Positions 8,206 through 17,223 of a stretch of 64,000 nucleotides of DNA are shown here, piece after piece. This stretch comes from Pseudomonas alkylphenolica (GTDB lineage Bacteria > Pseudomonadota > Gammaproteobacteria > Pseudomonadales > Pseudomonadaceae): assembly GCF_016009175.1 (NCBI RefSeq), contig NZ_JADUCM010000004.1, positions 162,137 to 226,136 of the forward strand, given 5' to 3'. Every line of letters begins with the position of its first letter. Position 1 is the first letter of the stretch. The translations under genes and the position numbers were made by a program. The notes under the pieces are model-generated. The model was not told the DNA's origin. It was given only the letters and a program-made list of their open reading frames with translations, and did not search any database.

Positions 8206-9336
8206 ATGACGCAGATTTTCGACAGCGTGATCATTGGCGCCGGTATCGCAGGTGCTTCTTTGGGCTATCGGCTGGCCGGCCAGCAACGCGTGCTGCTGCT
8301 GGAGCGTGAATCGCAGCCCGGCTACCACTCGACCGGGCGTTCGGCGGCGATGTTCATGGAGGCTTACGGGACGGCGCAGATCCAGGCGCTGACCCGCGCC
8401 AGCCGGGCGTTCTATGAGTCGCCGCCGGCCGGGTTCTGCGACCACCACTTGCTGGAGCCGCGCGGCTGCCTTTACATCGCCAACCTGGAGCAGCAGGCAC
8501 TGCTGGCGGACAGTTACGCGCAAAACCTGGCCAACGGCACCGAAGTCAGTCTGCTCGATGCACAGGCCGCACTGGCGATGGTGCCGAGCCTGCGCGGCGA
8601 GGTGCTGGCCGGCGCAATCCATGAGCCGGGGGCGATGGACCTGGACGTGCATGCCCTGCATCAGGGATTTCTGCGCGGCTTTCGTCAGGCTGGCGGCGAG
8701 CTGCGCTGCAACGCCGAGTTCGTCGAAGGACGCTTTGTCGAAGGTGTATGGCAAGTGCAGTTGGGCGATGGCGCGGTGGTACAGGCGCGCCAGCTGGTCA
8801 ACGCGGCGGGTGCCTGGGCCGATCAGGTCGCGCTTGCCTGCGGCGTGTCACCGGTTGGCCTGCAGCCCTGCCGTCGCAGTGCATTTACCTTCGAAGCGCC
8901 GACAGGCCAGACGATTGCCGGCTGGCCGACCGTCATCGGCATCGATGAAAGTTTCTACTTCAAGCCCGATGCCGGGCAACTGCTGGGCTCACCCGCCAAT
9001 GCCGACCCGGTCGAGCCGCAGGATGTGATGGCCGAGGAGCTGGACATAGCGATCGGTATCTACAACATCGAGGCCATGACCCACCTGAGCATCCGCCGAC
9101 CCAACCATACCTGGGCCGGGCTGCGCTCGTTCGTTGCCGATGGCGACCTGGTCATTGGCCGTGAGCCACAGAACCCCGCATTTTTCTGGCTGGCTGCTCA
9201 GGGTGGCTATGGCATCCAGTCGGCAGCCGGCGTTTCCCAGCTGGCCTGTGCGCTGCTGCTGGATCAAGCGCTTCCCGCTTCGCTGAGCGCCGAAGGTGTC
9301 GAGCCGCAACGCTTGTCGCCGGCGCGTTTTCGTTAA
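8206..9336 (+). CDS. FAD-dependent D-amino-acid dehydrogenase, DauA-like
   Basis: A 376-residue flavoprotein of the DAO family that should oxidise an amino acid to the 2-imino acid. The dinucleotide motif GAGIAGAS (11-18) and an extended FAD region QPGYHSTGRSAA are present. Further blocks (ESFYFKPDAG, GSPANADPVE, HTWAGLRSFVADGDL) closely match P. aeruginosa D-arginine dehydrogenase as I remember it. The substrate-carboxylate arginines and the tyrosine of that enzyme are kept. Two side-chain-pocket positions differ: Met49 stands where His48 is expected and Cys88 where Glu87 is expected. Glu87 is the residue that binds the cationic side chain, so the substrate is probably not D-arginine (inference). 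ATG 8206 gives the family start; the frame is open from 8128. The downstream ridA fits imino-acid hydrolysis. Confidence 0.85.
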   Translation: MTQIFDSVIIGAGIAGASLGYRLAGQQRVLLLERESQPGYHSTGRSAAMFMEAYGTAQIQALTRASRAFYESPPAGFCDHHLLEPRGCLYIANLEQQALLADSYAQNLANGTEVSLLDAQAALAMVPSLRGEVLAGAIHEPGAMDLDVHALHQGFLRGFRQAGGELRCNAEFVEGRFVEGVWQVQLGDGAVVQARQLVNAAGAWADQVALACGVSPVGLQPCRRSAFTFEAPTGQTIAGWPTVIGIDESFYFKPDAGQLLGSPANADPVEPQDVMAEELDIAIGIYNIEAMTHLSIRRPNHTWAGLRSFVADGDLVIGREPQNPAFFWLAAQGGYGIQSAAGVSQLACALLLDQALPASLSAEGVEPQRLSPARFR

Positions 9337-9354
9337 TCCCAAGAGGACATTTAC

Positions 9355-9732
9355 ATGAGCTCGACAATCCAGCGTATTCCCAGCCACCTGCCATATCCGT
9401 TCTCCAAGGCGGTCAAGGTCGGTGGCTTCCTGTTCCTCTCCGGGCAGATCCCGATGAATGCTGCAGGCGAAGTGGTGAAGGGCGACATCCAGGCCCAGAC
9501 CCAGGCCACCCTGGAGCGCATTGGCGAAACCCTGGCGGAGTGCGGGGTAGGCTTCGATCAGGTGGTCAAGGCCACGGTGTGGCTGTCTGACATGGCGCAT
9601 TTCGCCGGCTTCAACGAGGTCTACAAGACATTTTTCGCCAATGGCTTCCCGGTGCGTTCGACCGTCAGTGCCGGGTTGGCCCTGGGGGTGGATGTGGAGA
9701 TCGAAGTACAGGCCTGGATCGGCAACGACTGA
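9355..9732 (+). CDS. RidA-family 2-iminoacid/enamine deaminase
   Basis: A 125-residue RidA/YjgF-family protein. The family hydrolyses 2-imino acids and enamines to keto acids plus ammonia, removing reactive intermediates. The family pattern is clear: FLSGQIPMN near residue 30, TLERIGETLAECG, VVKATVWLSDM and PVRSTVSAG with the substrate-carboxylate arginine. It starts 18 bases after the dehydrogenase stop, with an AGAGGA ribosome site, so the two are almost certainly co-transcribed. This placement implies it processes the product of the upstream flavoenzyme. Confidence 0.93.
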   Translation: MSSTIQRIPSHLPYPFSKAVKVGGFLFLSGQIPMNAAGEVVKGDIQAQTQATLERIGETLAECGVGFDQVVKATVWLSDMAHFAGFNEVYKTFFANGFPVRSTVSAGLALGVDVEIEVQAWIGND

Positions 9733-9806
9733 GGCCAACACTGCTGCGTGGTGCCGGGAAATAACAACAAGGTCCGTTCAGGGCCATAGCTGCCAGAGGG
9801 TTCGAA

Positions 9807-10871
9807 ATGAATGATCAGCTGAAAATTGCAGGCGCCTTTATCGGCGTGATCGTGGGCGCAGGCTTCGCTTCCGGGCGGGAGTTACTGCTGTTTTTCGTCA
9901 ATTTCGGCATCTGGGGGCTGGTCGGCACGCTGGTCAGTGCGGCGCTGTTCACCTTTCTCGGCATGGCCCTGGCGGGCTTGGGCAACCGCCTGCAGGCGAC
10001 CTCCCACAAAGATGTGGTGTACGCCATCTGTGGCCGTTATCTGGGGTTGTTCGTCGACCTGCTGATTACCTTCTTCATGTTTGGCGTGACGGTGGTGATG
10101 CTGGCCGGAGGCGGCGCCTTGCTTGAGCAACAGTTCGGTATCCCGGCATTGGCCGGTAGCGTGGTGGTGACGCTGCTGGTGGTGGCGGTGGTTTGCCTGG
10201 ATGTGCAGAAGGTGATTGTCCTGATTGGCGCCGTGACACCGTTCCTGATCCTGGCGGCCACCGTGATCGCGCTGTACGCCGTGTTCACCCGTGACCTGAG
10301 TTTCACTGCGCTGGATCAGGTCGCCACTCAGCAGGAGGCCGGTGCCAGCCACTGGTTGCTGGGGGCGCTGTTGTATGTCTCGTACAACGTTGTGGCCGGC
10401 GCGCCAATGCTGGCGATTCTCGGCGGTTCGGCACGTCTGGAAAAAACTGCCATCTGGGGTGGCATCCTCGGAGGCCTGGGCCTGGGTGGCCTGATGCTGG
10501 TGATGAGTGCCGGGTTGCTGTCGCGTCTGGACTCGATCGCTGACCTGCCGATGCCGATGCTGTCGATTGCCAGCGAAATCTCCCCGGCGCTGGGCGTGAT
10601 CATGTGCGTGATCATCTTCGGCATGATCGTCAACACCGCGGTGGGCATGCACTATTCATTTCTGGCGCGGCTGTTGCCACCGGGTACCCGCAGCTTTCGC
10701 GTGGGGGCTGTGGCAGCAGGGGTGGCGGCGTTCATTTGCAGCCTGATCGGTTTTATCAGCCTGGTCGGCCAGGTCTATCCGTTCTTCGGCTACCTGGGTT
10801 TCGTGGTGATGCTCGCCGTACTGGTCGGCTGGGTGCGCATGGGCCGGGTCAAACGGGCCGTGGTGGTATAA
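9807..10871 (+). CDS. YkvI-family polytopic membrane protein, likely transporter
   Basis: A 354-residue protein with about ten transmembrane segments. The N-terminus AGAFIGVIVGAGFASGRE is characteristic of the YkvI family (COG3949), distant relatives of APC-superfamily amino-acid transporters. No member's substrate is known to me. It follows ridA by 74 bases on the same strand and ends at a strong stem-loop, so it closes the presumed D-amino-acid operon. Importing the dehydrogenase substrate is the simplest role, but exporting a product is equally possible from sequence. Confidence 0.85.
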   Translation: MNDQLKIAGAFIGVIVGAGFASGRELLLFFVNFGIWGLVGTLVSAALFTFLGMALAGLGNRLQATSHKDVVYAICGRYLGLFVDLLITFFMFGVTVVMLAGGGALLEQQFGIPALAGSVVVTLLVVAVVCLDVQKVIVLIGAVTPFLILAATVIALYAVFTRDLSFTALDQVATQQEAGASHWLLGALLYVSYNVVAGAPMLAILGGSARLEKTAIWGGILGGLGLGGLMLVMSAGLLSRLDSIADLPMPMLSIASEISPALGVIMCVIIFGMIVNTAVGMHYSFLARLLPPGTRSFRVGAVAAGVAAFICSLIGFISLVGQVYPFFGYLGFVVMLAVLVGWVRMGRVKRAVVV

Positions 10872-10878
10872 CCGCCGG

Positions 10879-10913
10879 CACCTGACGAGGGCGCAACACG
10901 CCCCCGTCAGGTG
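10879..10913. terminator. Bidirectional terminator hairpin
   Basis: CACCTGACGAGGGCG (10879-10893) pairs with CGCCCCCGTCAGGTG (10899-10913), 14 of 15 positions, across a 5-base loop. It lies between the convergent YkvI-family gene and the chemoreceptor gene. No long T-tract is seen on either side. Confidence 0.7.
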
Positions 10914-10918
10914 ATGGG

Positions 10919-12805
10919 TCAGATCTTGAAGCTGTCGACCAGTTGCTTCAGGCGGCCAGCCTGCTGGGCCAGCGCGTCGCAATGGCGCAGGGTATCGTTG
11001 AGGTTGGTCACGCCTTGCTGGTTCAGCACGTTGATCTGGGTGATGTCCAGGTTCAGGCTTTCGACAACGGCTGTCTGTTCTTCGGTGGCCGCCGCCACCG
11101 ACTGGTTCATGCCGTCGATCTCGCCAATGCGCTGGGTCACGCTGTTCAGGCGCTCACCGGCCTGATTGGCGACCAGTACGCTTTCCTCACTCGACACCTG
11201 GCTGGCGTTCATGGTGTGCACTGCCTCGCGGGAGCCGACCTGCAGGGTGGTGATCATCTTGTGGATCTCTTCGGCCGACTCCTGGGTGCGATGGGCCAGG
11301 TTGCGCACTTCGTCGGCGACCACGGCAAAGCCGCGGCCGGCTTCCCCTGCACGGGCCGCTTCGATGGCCGCATTCAGCGCCAGCAGGTTGGTTTGCTGGG
11401 AGATGCCCTTGATCACATCGAGGATCTGTCCGATGTCATCGGTGCTGGCATTGAGGGTTTCGATTTGCTCGCAGGATTCGCTGATTTTTTGCGACAGCGA
11501 GGTCATGGCCGAAATGGTTGCTTCCACTACCTGGCGGCCGTCGTTGGCCTGTTCGCTGGCACCGCTGGCGTGCTGCGAGGCATCGGCCGCATTGCGGGCG
11601 ATTTCCTGGGTGGCAGCGCCCAATTCATTGATTGCGGCGGCAACACTGTTGGTGCGCATGCTCTGTTCTTCGGAGCCGATGATCGAGGCGTTGGAGGCAC
11701 TCATCACGCGCTCGGACAGGTCATGCACCTGGCGAGTGGCCGACGACACTTCCGCAATCGAAGCGTGAATGCGTTCAACAAACTGGTTGAAGGCTGCGGC
11801 CAGTTCGCCGAACTCGTCCTTGTTCTCCACAACCAGGCGGCGAGTCAGGTCGCCTTCACCCTGGGCGATGTCCTGCATGGCCCGGCCCATGGTGGTCAAT
11901 GGCCGCATCAGTACCGGAATCAACATGCCCAGCACACCGGCAATCATGGCTACCGCGATAAGCATGGCAATGATGGCCGAAGTGCGGAACTGGCTGAGCG
12001 CGGCATAGGCCTTGTCCTTGTCGATCGACAAGCCGATGTACCAGTCGGCTGACGGCAGACCGCTGACCGGGGCGAAGGCAATGATCCGCTCTTCGTTGTT
12101 CAGCGTGACCTCATGGGTGCCCGCGGCAACGCTCAGGTTGCTGCCCGGGTAGATGTCCTTGAGGTTCTTCATCACCTTGTCTTTGTCCGGGCTGACGATC
12201 ACCTGCCCCTTGCCGTCTACCAGGAAGGCGTGACCGATTCCGCCGAAGTCGACGGCATTGATGATGTCGACCAGCGTGCCCAGGCTCAGGTCGCCACCGA
12301 CCACGCCCAGCAGTTCGCCGCTGGACTTGTTCTTGACCGGCATGGCGATGGTGACCACCAGCCCGCCGACGGCAGCCATGTAGGGCGGGGTCAGCATGGT
12401 CTGGTTGGCGGCGACGGCAGCGGTGTACCACGGGCGCTGACGCGGGTCGTAGCCGTCGGGCATTTTTGCGTCCGGGCGCTGGGTGAATACGCCATTGGCC
12501 TGGCCAACATAGGTGAACTGGAAGTTGTCGGTAAACGCAGGTTGGTCCACCAGCCCCGGGAAGTCGGCATTGCTGCCCTGGTGGGCAACGTCCTGGGCGA
12601 GGTTTTCCAGCAGCAGGACGCGGCCGTCCATCCAGTTGCGCACGCTGCTGGCGGTCAACGCGCCGGCTTGTTTGACCGAAGACTCGATGTTTTGCCGCAG
12701 GGTGTTGCGCTGGAGGTAATCGTTGTAGAGGGTAAACAGAGCGAAAGCCAGAACCACGACGCCGCAGGCGCACAGCAGGATCTTGTGGCGAAATTTCAGG
12801 TTCAT
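10919..12805 (-). CDS. dCache methyl-accepting chemotaxis protein, PctA-like amino-acid receptor
   Basis: A 628-residue chemoreceptor. Transmembrane segment 1 spans about 9-28, a periplasmic double-Cache domain about 35-275 and transmembrane segment 2 about 283-305. HAMP and a signalling domain with [20 protein letters not shown] complete it. The distal Cache pocket keeps the amino-acid signature known from PctA: Tyr119, Arg124, Trp126, Tyr127 and Asp172 in GVVGGD. It should therefore bind an L- or D-amino acid or related amine. The N-terminal region strongly resembles PctA/B/C. ATG 12805 gives the family start; the frame is open to 12946. It is convergent with the YkvI-family gene, next to the dehydrogenase cluster. 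Confidence 0.92.
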   Translation of the reverse strand: MNLKFRHKILLCACGVVVLAFALFTLYNDYLQRNTLRQNIESSVKQAGALTASSVRNWMDGRVLLLENLAQDVAHQGSNADFPGLVDQPAFTDNFQFTYVGQANGVFTQRPDAKMPDGYDPRQRPWYTAAVAANQTMLTPPYMAAVGGLVVTIAMPVKNKSSGELLGVVGGDLSLGTLVDIINAVDFGGIGHAFLVDGKGQVIVSPDKDKVMKNLKDIYPGSNLSVAAGTHEVTLNNEERIIAFAPVSGLPSADWYIGLSIDKDKAYAALSQFRTSAIIAMLIAVAMIAGVLGMLIPVLMRPLTTMGRAMQDIAQGEGDLTRRLVVENKDEFGELAAAFNQFVERIHASIAEVSSATRQVHDLSERVMSASNASIIGSEEQSMRTNSVAAAINELGAATQEIARNAADASQHASGASEQANDGRQVVEATISAMTSLSQKISESCEQIETLNASTDDIGQILDVIKGISQQTNLLALNAAIEAARAGEAGRGFAVVADEVRNLAHRTQESAEEIHKMITTLQVGSREAVHTMNASQVSSEESVLVANQAGERLNSVTQRIGEIDGMNQSVAAATEEQTAVVESLNLDITQINVLNQQGVTNLNDTLRHCDALAQQAGRLKQLVDSFKI

Positions 12806-12958
12806 GTTCCGAGACCTTGTGCCAGTAAGGAGGAGCCCGCGCGGGGCTTTTGGCCAATGCGCGGGCTTATCCTCACGGCTATCGGCCGCAGGCTTGAAAA
12901 GCTGAAAGGCAGATTGTCGCAGGGCAAGTCGAGGGATGCGGCCCACGCCCGCCAGGCA

Positions 12959-13840
12959 CTAGACGCCGAGCAGCCGCACCAGCGCCTGTGCGGCTTTTTG
13001 CAGTGGCAGGTTATGCCGCCAGAAGGCGTGAACCGGCAGTTTCAGTTCGTTGCGGGTGTTCTTGAAGTCCAGGCGCAGCAGTCGGCCGGCTTGTAGCAGT
13101 GGCGCGACCCGTGACAAGGGGAAGTCGCCCCAGCCGAGGCCGGCTTCTACCATCTCAAGCGCCATGCTCAGGCTGTTGGTGCGCCAGTGTGCCTTGCCGA
13201 TCAGGGCGCGGGGATCGCTGATCGGCAAGTCCTGGCTGGCGACCAGAATCTGCCGGACATTGGCCAGGTCTTCGAGGTAGGCGATCTGTCGGGGGCGATG
13301 CGCAAGGGCAGGGTGCTGCGGTGAAATGGTCGCGACCAGCGACTCCATGCCGACCTGCTGAAAGCGTTGCCGCGGGTCTACCGTCAACCCGGCGAACGCC
13401 AGGCACAGGCTGGCGCGGCCACTGTGCAGCAGCGCCAGTGCTTCTTCCTGCGGTGCGCTGAGCAGTTCGACCTCCAGCAGCGGATACTGGGCGCTGATGG
13501 TCTTGATCGCGTTCAGCAGGGGGGCGTGATCGATATCCGGAACCACACTGATGGTCAGCGTGCTTTCCAGCCCTTGGGACAGTTCCAGGGCATGTACCTG
13601 TAATTGGCCCAGCTGTGCGGCAATCATCCGCGCCTGCGGTGCCAGTGCTTGCGCAAGGGCTGTGGGCTGCGCTTCACGGTGGGTGCGGGTGAACAGCGCA
13701 TAGCCCAGTTCGGCTTCAAGGTTACCGACGGCCATGCTCACGGCCGAAGGTACACGGCCCAGTGCGCGCGCGGCGGCCGAGAAGGAACCGTGATCGAGCA
13801 CGGCAAGAAACAGTTCGATGTTGTCGCTGGAAAAATTCAA
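12959..13840 (-). CDS. LysR-family transcriptional regulator
   Basis: A 293-residue LysR protein. The helix-turn-helix at about residues 3-60 contains GSFSAAARALGRVPSAVS, and an effector-binding domain covers about 88-290. It is divergent from the PACE exporter gene. Between them lies GTCAATAAGTTTGAC (13885-13899), an interrupted palindrome of LysR type, which supports control of the exporter and of itself. The 'RVPSAVSMAVGNLE' style of recognition helix is shared by many LysR regulators of efflux or oxidoreductase genes, so the inducer is not predictable. Confidence 0.9.
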   Translation of the reverse strand: MNFSSDNIELFLAVLDHGSFSAAARALGRVPSAVSMAVGNLEAELGYALFTRTHREAQPTALAQALAPQARMIAAQLGQLQVHALELSQGLESTLTISVVPDIDHAPLLNAIKTISAQYPLLEVELLSAPQEEALALLHSGRASLCLAFAGLTVDPRQRFQQVGMESLVATISPQHPALAHRPRQIAYLEDLANVRQILVASQDLPISDPRALIGKAHWRTNSLSMALEMVEAGLGWGDFPLSRVAPLLQAGRLLRLDFKNTRNELKLPVHAFWRHNLPLQKAAQALVRLLGV

Positions 13841-13884
13841 GGCGGGCCTCCTGTCAGTGAATCTGATAGCAGTCGACTTTTTCT

Positions 13885-13899
13885 GTCAATAAGTTTGAC
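13885..13899. promoter_or_regulatory. LysR-type box between LysR and PACE genes
   Basis: GTCAA-TAAGT-TTGAC is a perfect 5-base interrupted palindrome in the 121-base divergent gap. It has the symmetry and spacing expected of a LysR recognition site and lies 45 bases upstream of the LysR start codon. Confidence 0.5.
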
Positions 13900-13917
13900 G
13901 CATTCTTGCACGCCTCT

Positions 13918-13935
13918 GCTGCCCGTACGGGCAGC
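13918..13935. promoter_or_regulatory. 18-bp perfect palindrome in the PACE gene leader
   Basis: GCTGCCCGTACGGGCAGC is a perfect, gapless 18-base palindrome ending 15 bases before the GAGG ribosome site of the PACE gene. It may be a repressor operator, or a leader structure that affects translation. Confidence 0.5.
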
Positions 13936-13961
13936 GCTTCATGAAAAATCGAGGTAACGCA

Positions 13962-14408
13962 GTGCAAGGTGTGAAACGCAAACTGGTGTATGTGAGTGCT
14001 TATGAGCTGATCGGCCTGTGCCTGTCGACCCTGGGGCTGGCCTATCTCTCGGACACGGCGCCAAGCAGCACCGGCCCGCTGGCGGTGATGATTACCACCA
14101 TCGCCATGGCCTGGAACTTCATCTACAACACCCTGTTCGAGCGTTGGGAAAGCCGCCAGCTCAAGCGCGGGCGCAGCGTTGGCCGACGTGTAGCGCATGC
14201 CATCGGTTTCCAGTTGACCCTGGTGGTCTACCTGATCCCGCTGATTGCCTGGTGGCTGGACATGAGCCTGGTCGAGGCGTTCCTGGTGGACCTGGCGTTC
14301 ATCATCCTGATCCCTTGCTACACCTTCCTCTACAACTGGCTGTTCGATCGCATTTTCGGCTTGCCGACATCGGCCCAGGCCGTGGATAGCCGTGGTGTCG
14401 CCGCCTGA
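13962..14408 (+). CDS. PACE-family multidrug/biocide efflux transporter
   Basis: A 148-residue inner-membrane protein with four hydrophobic segments arranged as two bacterial-transmembrane-pair repeats. The repeats carry WNFIYNTLFERWE in the first half and YTFLYNWLFDRIF in the second, plus YELIG and PLIAWWL. This is the pattern of AceI, the chlorhexidine exporter that defines PACE. PACE proteins are proton-coupled exporters of cationic biocides or short diamines. I chose the GTG at 13962 because GAGG sits seven bases upstream and the product starts VQGVKRKLVYVS; ATG 13941 is in frame but poorly placed. A divergent LysR gene is the likely regulator. Confidence 0.88.
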   Translation: MQGVKRKLVYVSAYELIGLCLSTLGLAYLSDTAPSSTGPLAVMITTIAMAWNFIYNTLFERWESRQLKRGRSVGRRVAHAIGFQLTLVVYLIPLIAWWLDMSLVEAFLVDLAFIILIPCYTFLYNWLFDRIFGLPTSAQAVDSRGVAA

Positions 14409-14414
14409 GGTGAG

Positions 14415-15461
14415 TTACTGCGCCGGCAGGACAATGCGCAATGACCCGGTTTCCGGTTCATCGGGCAGGCGCCTGGCGCCAAGCAGGCTTTCCTCGACTT
14501 CGCCCGACAGGTAATAGACCCCGGCCATGGTGCCAGTCTTGCGGTTTTCCATGAGCTCACGCCATTCCTGGTTGAGTGCCACATTGAGGATCACCCGCAA
14601 CTGCTCGATCATTGCCGGCTGTTCCTGATTGTGCGACATGATGCCGTAGCCGGTGGCAGCCACTGAAATCAGTGCGCCGGCGACCCGGCCCACGGCGGAG
14701 GCCACGGCGCTGGCGATCCCACGGGGCGCCAGGGTGGCACTGAGCTTTTCACTGGCGTCTTGTGCTACTGACGACAGGCTGACATCGGCGCGCTGGCTGC
14801 CCGCCCGCACGGCGCTGTGCATGTGTTTGACCAGCGCCGCGTAGGCGGGCTGCTCGGCCAGCGATTTGCTGTAGAGCAATTGATGCAGCGAAGCGTTGAG
14901 TGCCGCGGGTGGCCCCAGGTTGATGGCCTGGATGCGCGTCAGGCGCAGATTGAACTGCTCGGGTGGTGCCCGGTAGCGCTGGGCCAGTTGCTGCAATTGC
15001 TGGCCGAGCAACTGGACATACAGCTCCATGGCGCGGTCGCGAATACCTTCAGGGTCGATTTCTTTCGCCACCTGGTCGAGCACGCGTTGGTGATACTGCT
15101 CTTGCAGGTACGCCGCCAGACGCTTTTCCGGTGGTTCCTTGCCTTCGCCGCTGTTGATCTTGTACCAGGCCACTTTCATCGTCAGCCATTGCTGGGTCCA
15201 GTAGCCGGTGAACCAGGGGATGAAATCGCTCTCGGTGAACTGTTGCACCCGGTCCTTCCAGACACGCATCGAGCGCCGTGCATAGTCATTGACCGAACTG
15301 GTCGTGGCCAGCGACGCGTCGATGATTTCCCGGTCGATCTGCTCCCAGGTGGCGGGGCTCAATTGAACGGGAGGGGGCTCGGGCGCCTTTTGTCGGGAAC
15401 TGCAGCCGCCCAGTGTCAGCAACAGTGCAAGCAGGAGAAAGAGGAGGTTGCGGGGGCTCAC
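14415..15461 (-). CDS. Predicted lipoprotein of unknown function
   Basis: A 348-residue protein with a lipoprotein signal peptide: MSPRNLLFLLLALLLTLGGC, lipobox LGGC with Cys20. Asp is absent at +2, so the outer membrane is the likely place. The body is largely helical and charged, and a glycine/alanine-rich segment at about residues 240-265 could be a membrane-associated helix. I do not recognise a domain. It converges on the PACE gene with 6 bases between the ends and is followed upstream by the terminator of the npp operon, so it is probably transcribed alone. Confidence 0.8.
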   Translation of the reverse strand: MSPRNLLFLLLALLLTLGGCSSRQKAPEPPPVQLSPATWEQIDREIIDASLATTSSVNDYARRSMRVWKDRVQQFTESDFIPWFTGYWTQQWLTMKVAWYKINSGEGKEPPEKRLAAYLQEQYHQRVLDQVAKEIDPEGIRDRAMELYVQLLGQQLQQLAQRYRAPPEQFNLRLTRIQAINLGPPAALNASLHQLLYSKSLAEQPAYAALVKHMHSAVRAGSQRADVSLSSVAQDASEKLSATLAPRGIASAVASAVGRVAGALISVAATGYGIMSHNQEQPAMIEQLRVILNVALNQEWRELMENRKTGTMAGVYYLSGEVEESLLGARRLPDEPETGSLRIVLPAQ

Positions 15462-15564
15462 AAGCGTTTACCCCCTTGTGACGGAGTGCTTGGCGAGTTG
15501 GGGCCTGATTGGTTTCAGTATAGGTGGGCAGAAAGCCGGGGTTGCATCAGAAAGGAATAAGGGC

Positions 15565-15599
15565 GACACCCATCGCCTGCAAGGTCGGCGATGGGTGTC
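15565..15599 (-). terminator. Terminator of the npp operon
   Basis: GACACCCATCGCC (15565-15577) pairs perfectly with GGCGATGGGTGTC (15587-15599) across a 9-base loop, just after the nppD stop. On the minus strand the stem is followed by a T-containing run, as expected for rho-independent termination. Confidence 0.75.
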
Positions 15600-15614
15600 A
15601 TCAAGTCCGTTTGA

Positions 15615-17222
15615 CTAAAGCGGCGCAGGCGCGAGGAAAGCCGCCTCCAGCAGCTGTTGGGTGTAGCTGCTTTGCGGCGCCGCGAAGACATCCGCTGCCG
15701 CCCCTTGCTCGACCACCTTGCCTTGCTTGACCACCATCAGTTGATGGCTCAAGGCCTTGACCACGGCCAGGTCATGACTGATGAACAGGTAGGTCAGGTT
15801 GTATTTGGTCTGCAGTGAGCGCAACAGTTCGACCACCTGGCGTTGCACCGTGCGGTCCAGGGCCGAGGTGGGCTCGTCCAGCAGGATCAGCGCCGGCTTG
15901 AGTACCAGGGCCCGGGCAATGGCGATGCGCTGGCGCTGGCCACCTGAAAACTCATGGGGATAGCGGTGGCGCGCCTGCGGGTCCAGGCCCACCTCTTTCA
16001 GTGCGTCAATGATCGCTTGTTCCTGCTCCGCCGCCGTGCCGATGCGGTGGATGCGCAGGCCTTCGCCGACGATATCACTGACGCACATGCGCGGGCTGAG
16101 GCTGCCGAAGGGGTCCTGGAAAACCACCTGCATTTGCCGCCGTAGCGGTCGCACCTGTTGTTGATTGAGGTCTTGCAGCGCCGTGCCCTGAAAGCGGATG
16201 GCGCCCCGGCTACTGATCAGGCGCAGGATGGCCAGACCCAGGGTGGACTTACCCGAGCCGCTCTCGCCGACGATCCCCAGGGTCTGGCCCTGGGGCAGGC
16301 TGAAGTTGATGCCATCCACGGCTTTTACGTGATCGACGGTACGGCGCAGCAGGCCTTTCTTGATCGGGAACCACACGCGCAGGTCTTCCACCTCGAGCAT
16401 CGGTTTGCCCGGCGGGTTGTCGGCCGGGCCACCGCTGGGTTCGGCGCCCAGGAGCATCTGGGTGTACGGGTGGGTGGGGTTGCGGAACAAGGTGGCGCAA
16501 TCGGCCTGTTCGACAATGCAGCCGCGCTGCATCACGCAGACCCTGTGGGCGATGCGCTTGACCAGGTTGAGGTCGTGGCTGATCAACAGCAAAGCCATGC
16601 CCAGGCGCGCCTGCAGCGATTTCAGCAGCTCGAGGATCTTCAGTTGCACGGTGACGTCGAGGGCGGTGGTCGGTTCGTCGGCAATCAGCAACTCCGGCTC
16701 GTTGGCCAGGGCCATGGCAATCATCACGCGCTGGCGCTGGCCACCCGAGAGCTCATGGGGCAGCGCCTTGAGGCGTTTGTGCGGCTCGGGGATGCCTACC
16801 AGATCAAGCAACTCAAGGGTGCGCGCCGTTGCCTCTTTGCCGCGCAGGCCCTTGTGCAGCAGGAGGATCTCGTTGATCTGCTTTTCGATGGAGTGCAGCG
16901 GGTTGAGCGAGGTCATCGGCTCCTGGAAGATCATCGCGATGCGGTTGCCACGGATCTGGCGCATCTGCTTTTCATCCAGGGTCAGCAGGTCGCGCCCTTC
17001 GTAGTGAATGCTGCCGCTGGGATGGCGTGCCAGCGGATAGGGCAGCAGGCGCAGGATCGAGTGCGCGGTCACCGACTTGCCCGAACCGCTCTCGCCCACC
17101 AGGGCCAGGGTTTCGCCGCGGCGGATGTCGAAACTGATGCCTTCGACCACGCGCTGGGTTTGCTCGCCGGTCACAAACTCGACAGACAGGTCGCGTACTT
17201 CGATCAAGGTGTCGTTGCTCAT
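15615..17222 (-). CDS. nppD: ABC transporter ATP-binding protein, dual nucleotide-binding domains (YejF/NppD)
   Basis: A 535-residue protein with two complete ATPase domains. The first has GESGSGKS at about 40 and LSGGQRQRVMIA. The second has GESGSGKSTLGLAILR at about 318 and FSGGQRQRIAIARAL, with Walker B LILLDEPTSALD. Fused ATPases of this type drive dipeptide/oligopeptide importers of the YejABEF class. It is the last gene of the operon, 1 base after the permease gene. In P. aeruginosa the equivalent system NppA1A2BCD takes up peptidyl-nucleoside antibiotics (established); uptake of microcin C-like peptides is known for E. coli Yej. Confidence 0.95.
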   Translation of the reverse strand: MSNDTLIEVRDLSVEFVTGEQTQRVVEGISFDIRRGETLALVGESGSGKSVTAHSILRLLPYPLARHPSGSIHYEGRDLLTLDEKQMRQIRGNRIAMIFQEPMTSLNPLHSIEKQINEILLLHKGLRGKEATARTLELLDLVGIPEPHKRLKALPHELSGGQRQRVMIAMALANEPELLIADEPTTALDVTVQLKILELLKSLQARLGMALLLISHDLNLVKRIAHRVCVMQRGCIVEQADCATLFRNPTHPYTQMLLGAEPSGGPADNPPGKPMLEVEDLRVWFPIKKGLLRRTVDHVKAVDGINFSLPQGQTLGIVGESGSGKSTLGLAILRLISSRGAIRFQGTALQDLNQQQVRPLRRQMQVVFQDPFGSLSPRMCVSDIVGEGLRIHRIGTAAEQEQAIIDALKEVGLDPQARHRYPHEFSGGQRQRIAIARALVLKPALILLDEPTSALDRTVQRQVVELLRSLQTKYNLTYLFISHDLAVVKALSHQLMVVKQGKVVEQGAAADVFAAPQSSYTQQLLEAAFLAPAPL

Positions 17223-17223
17223 G

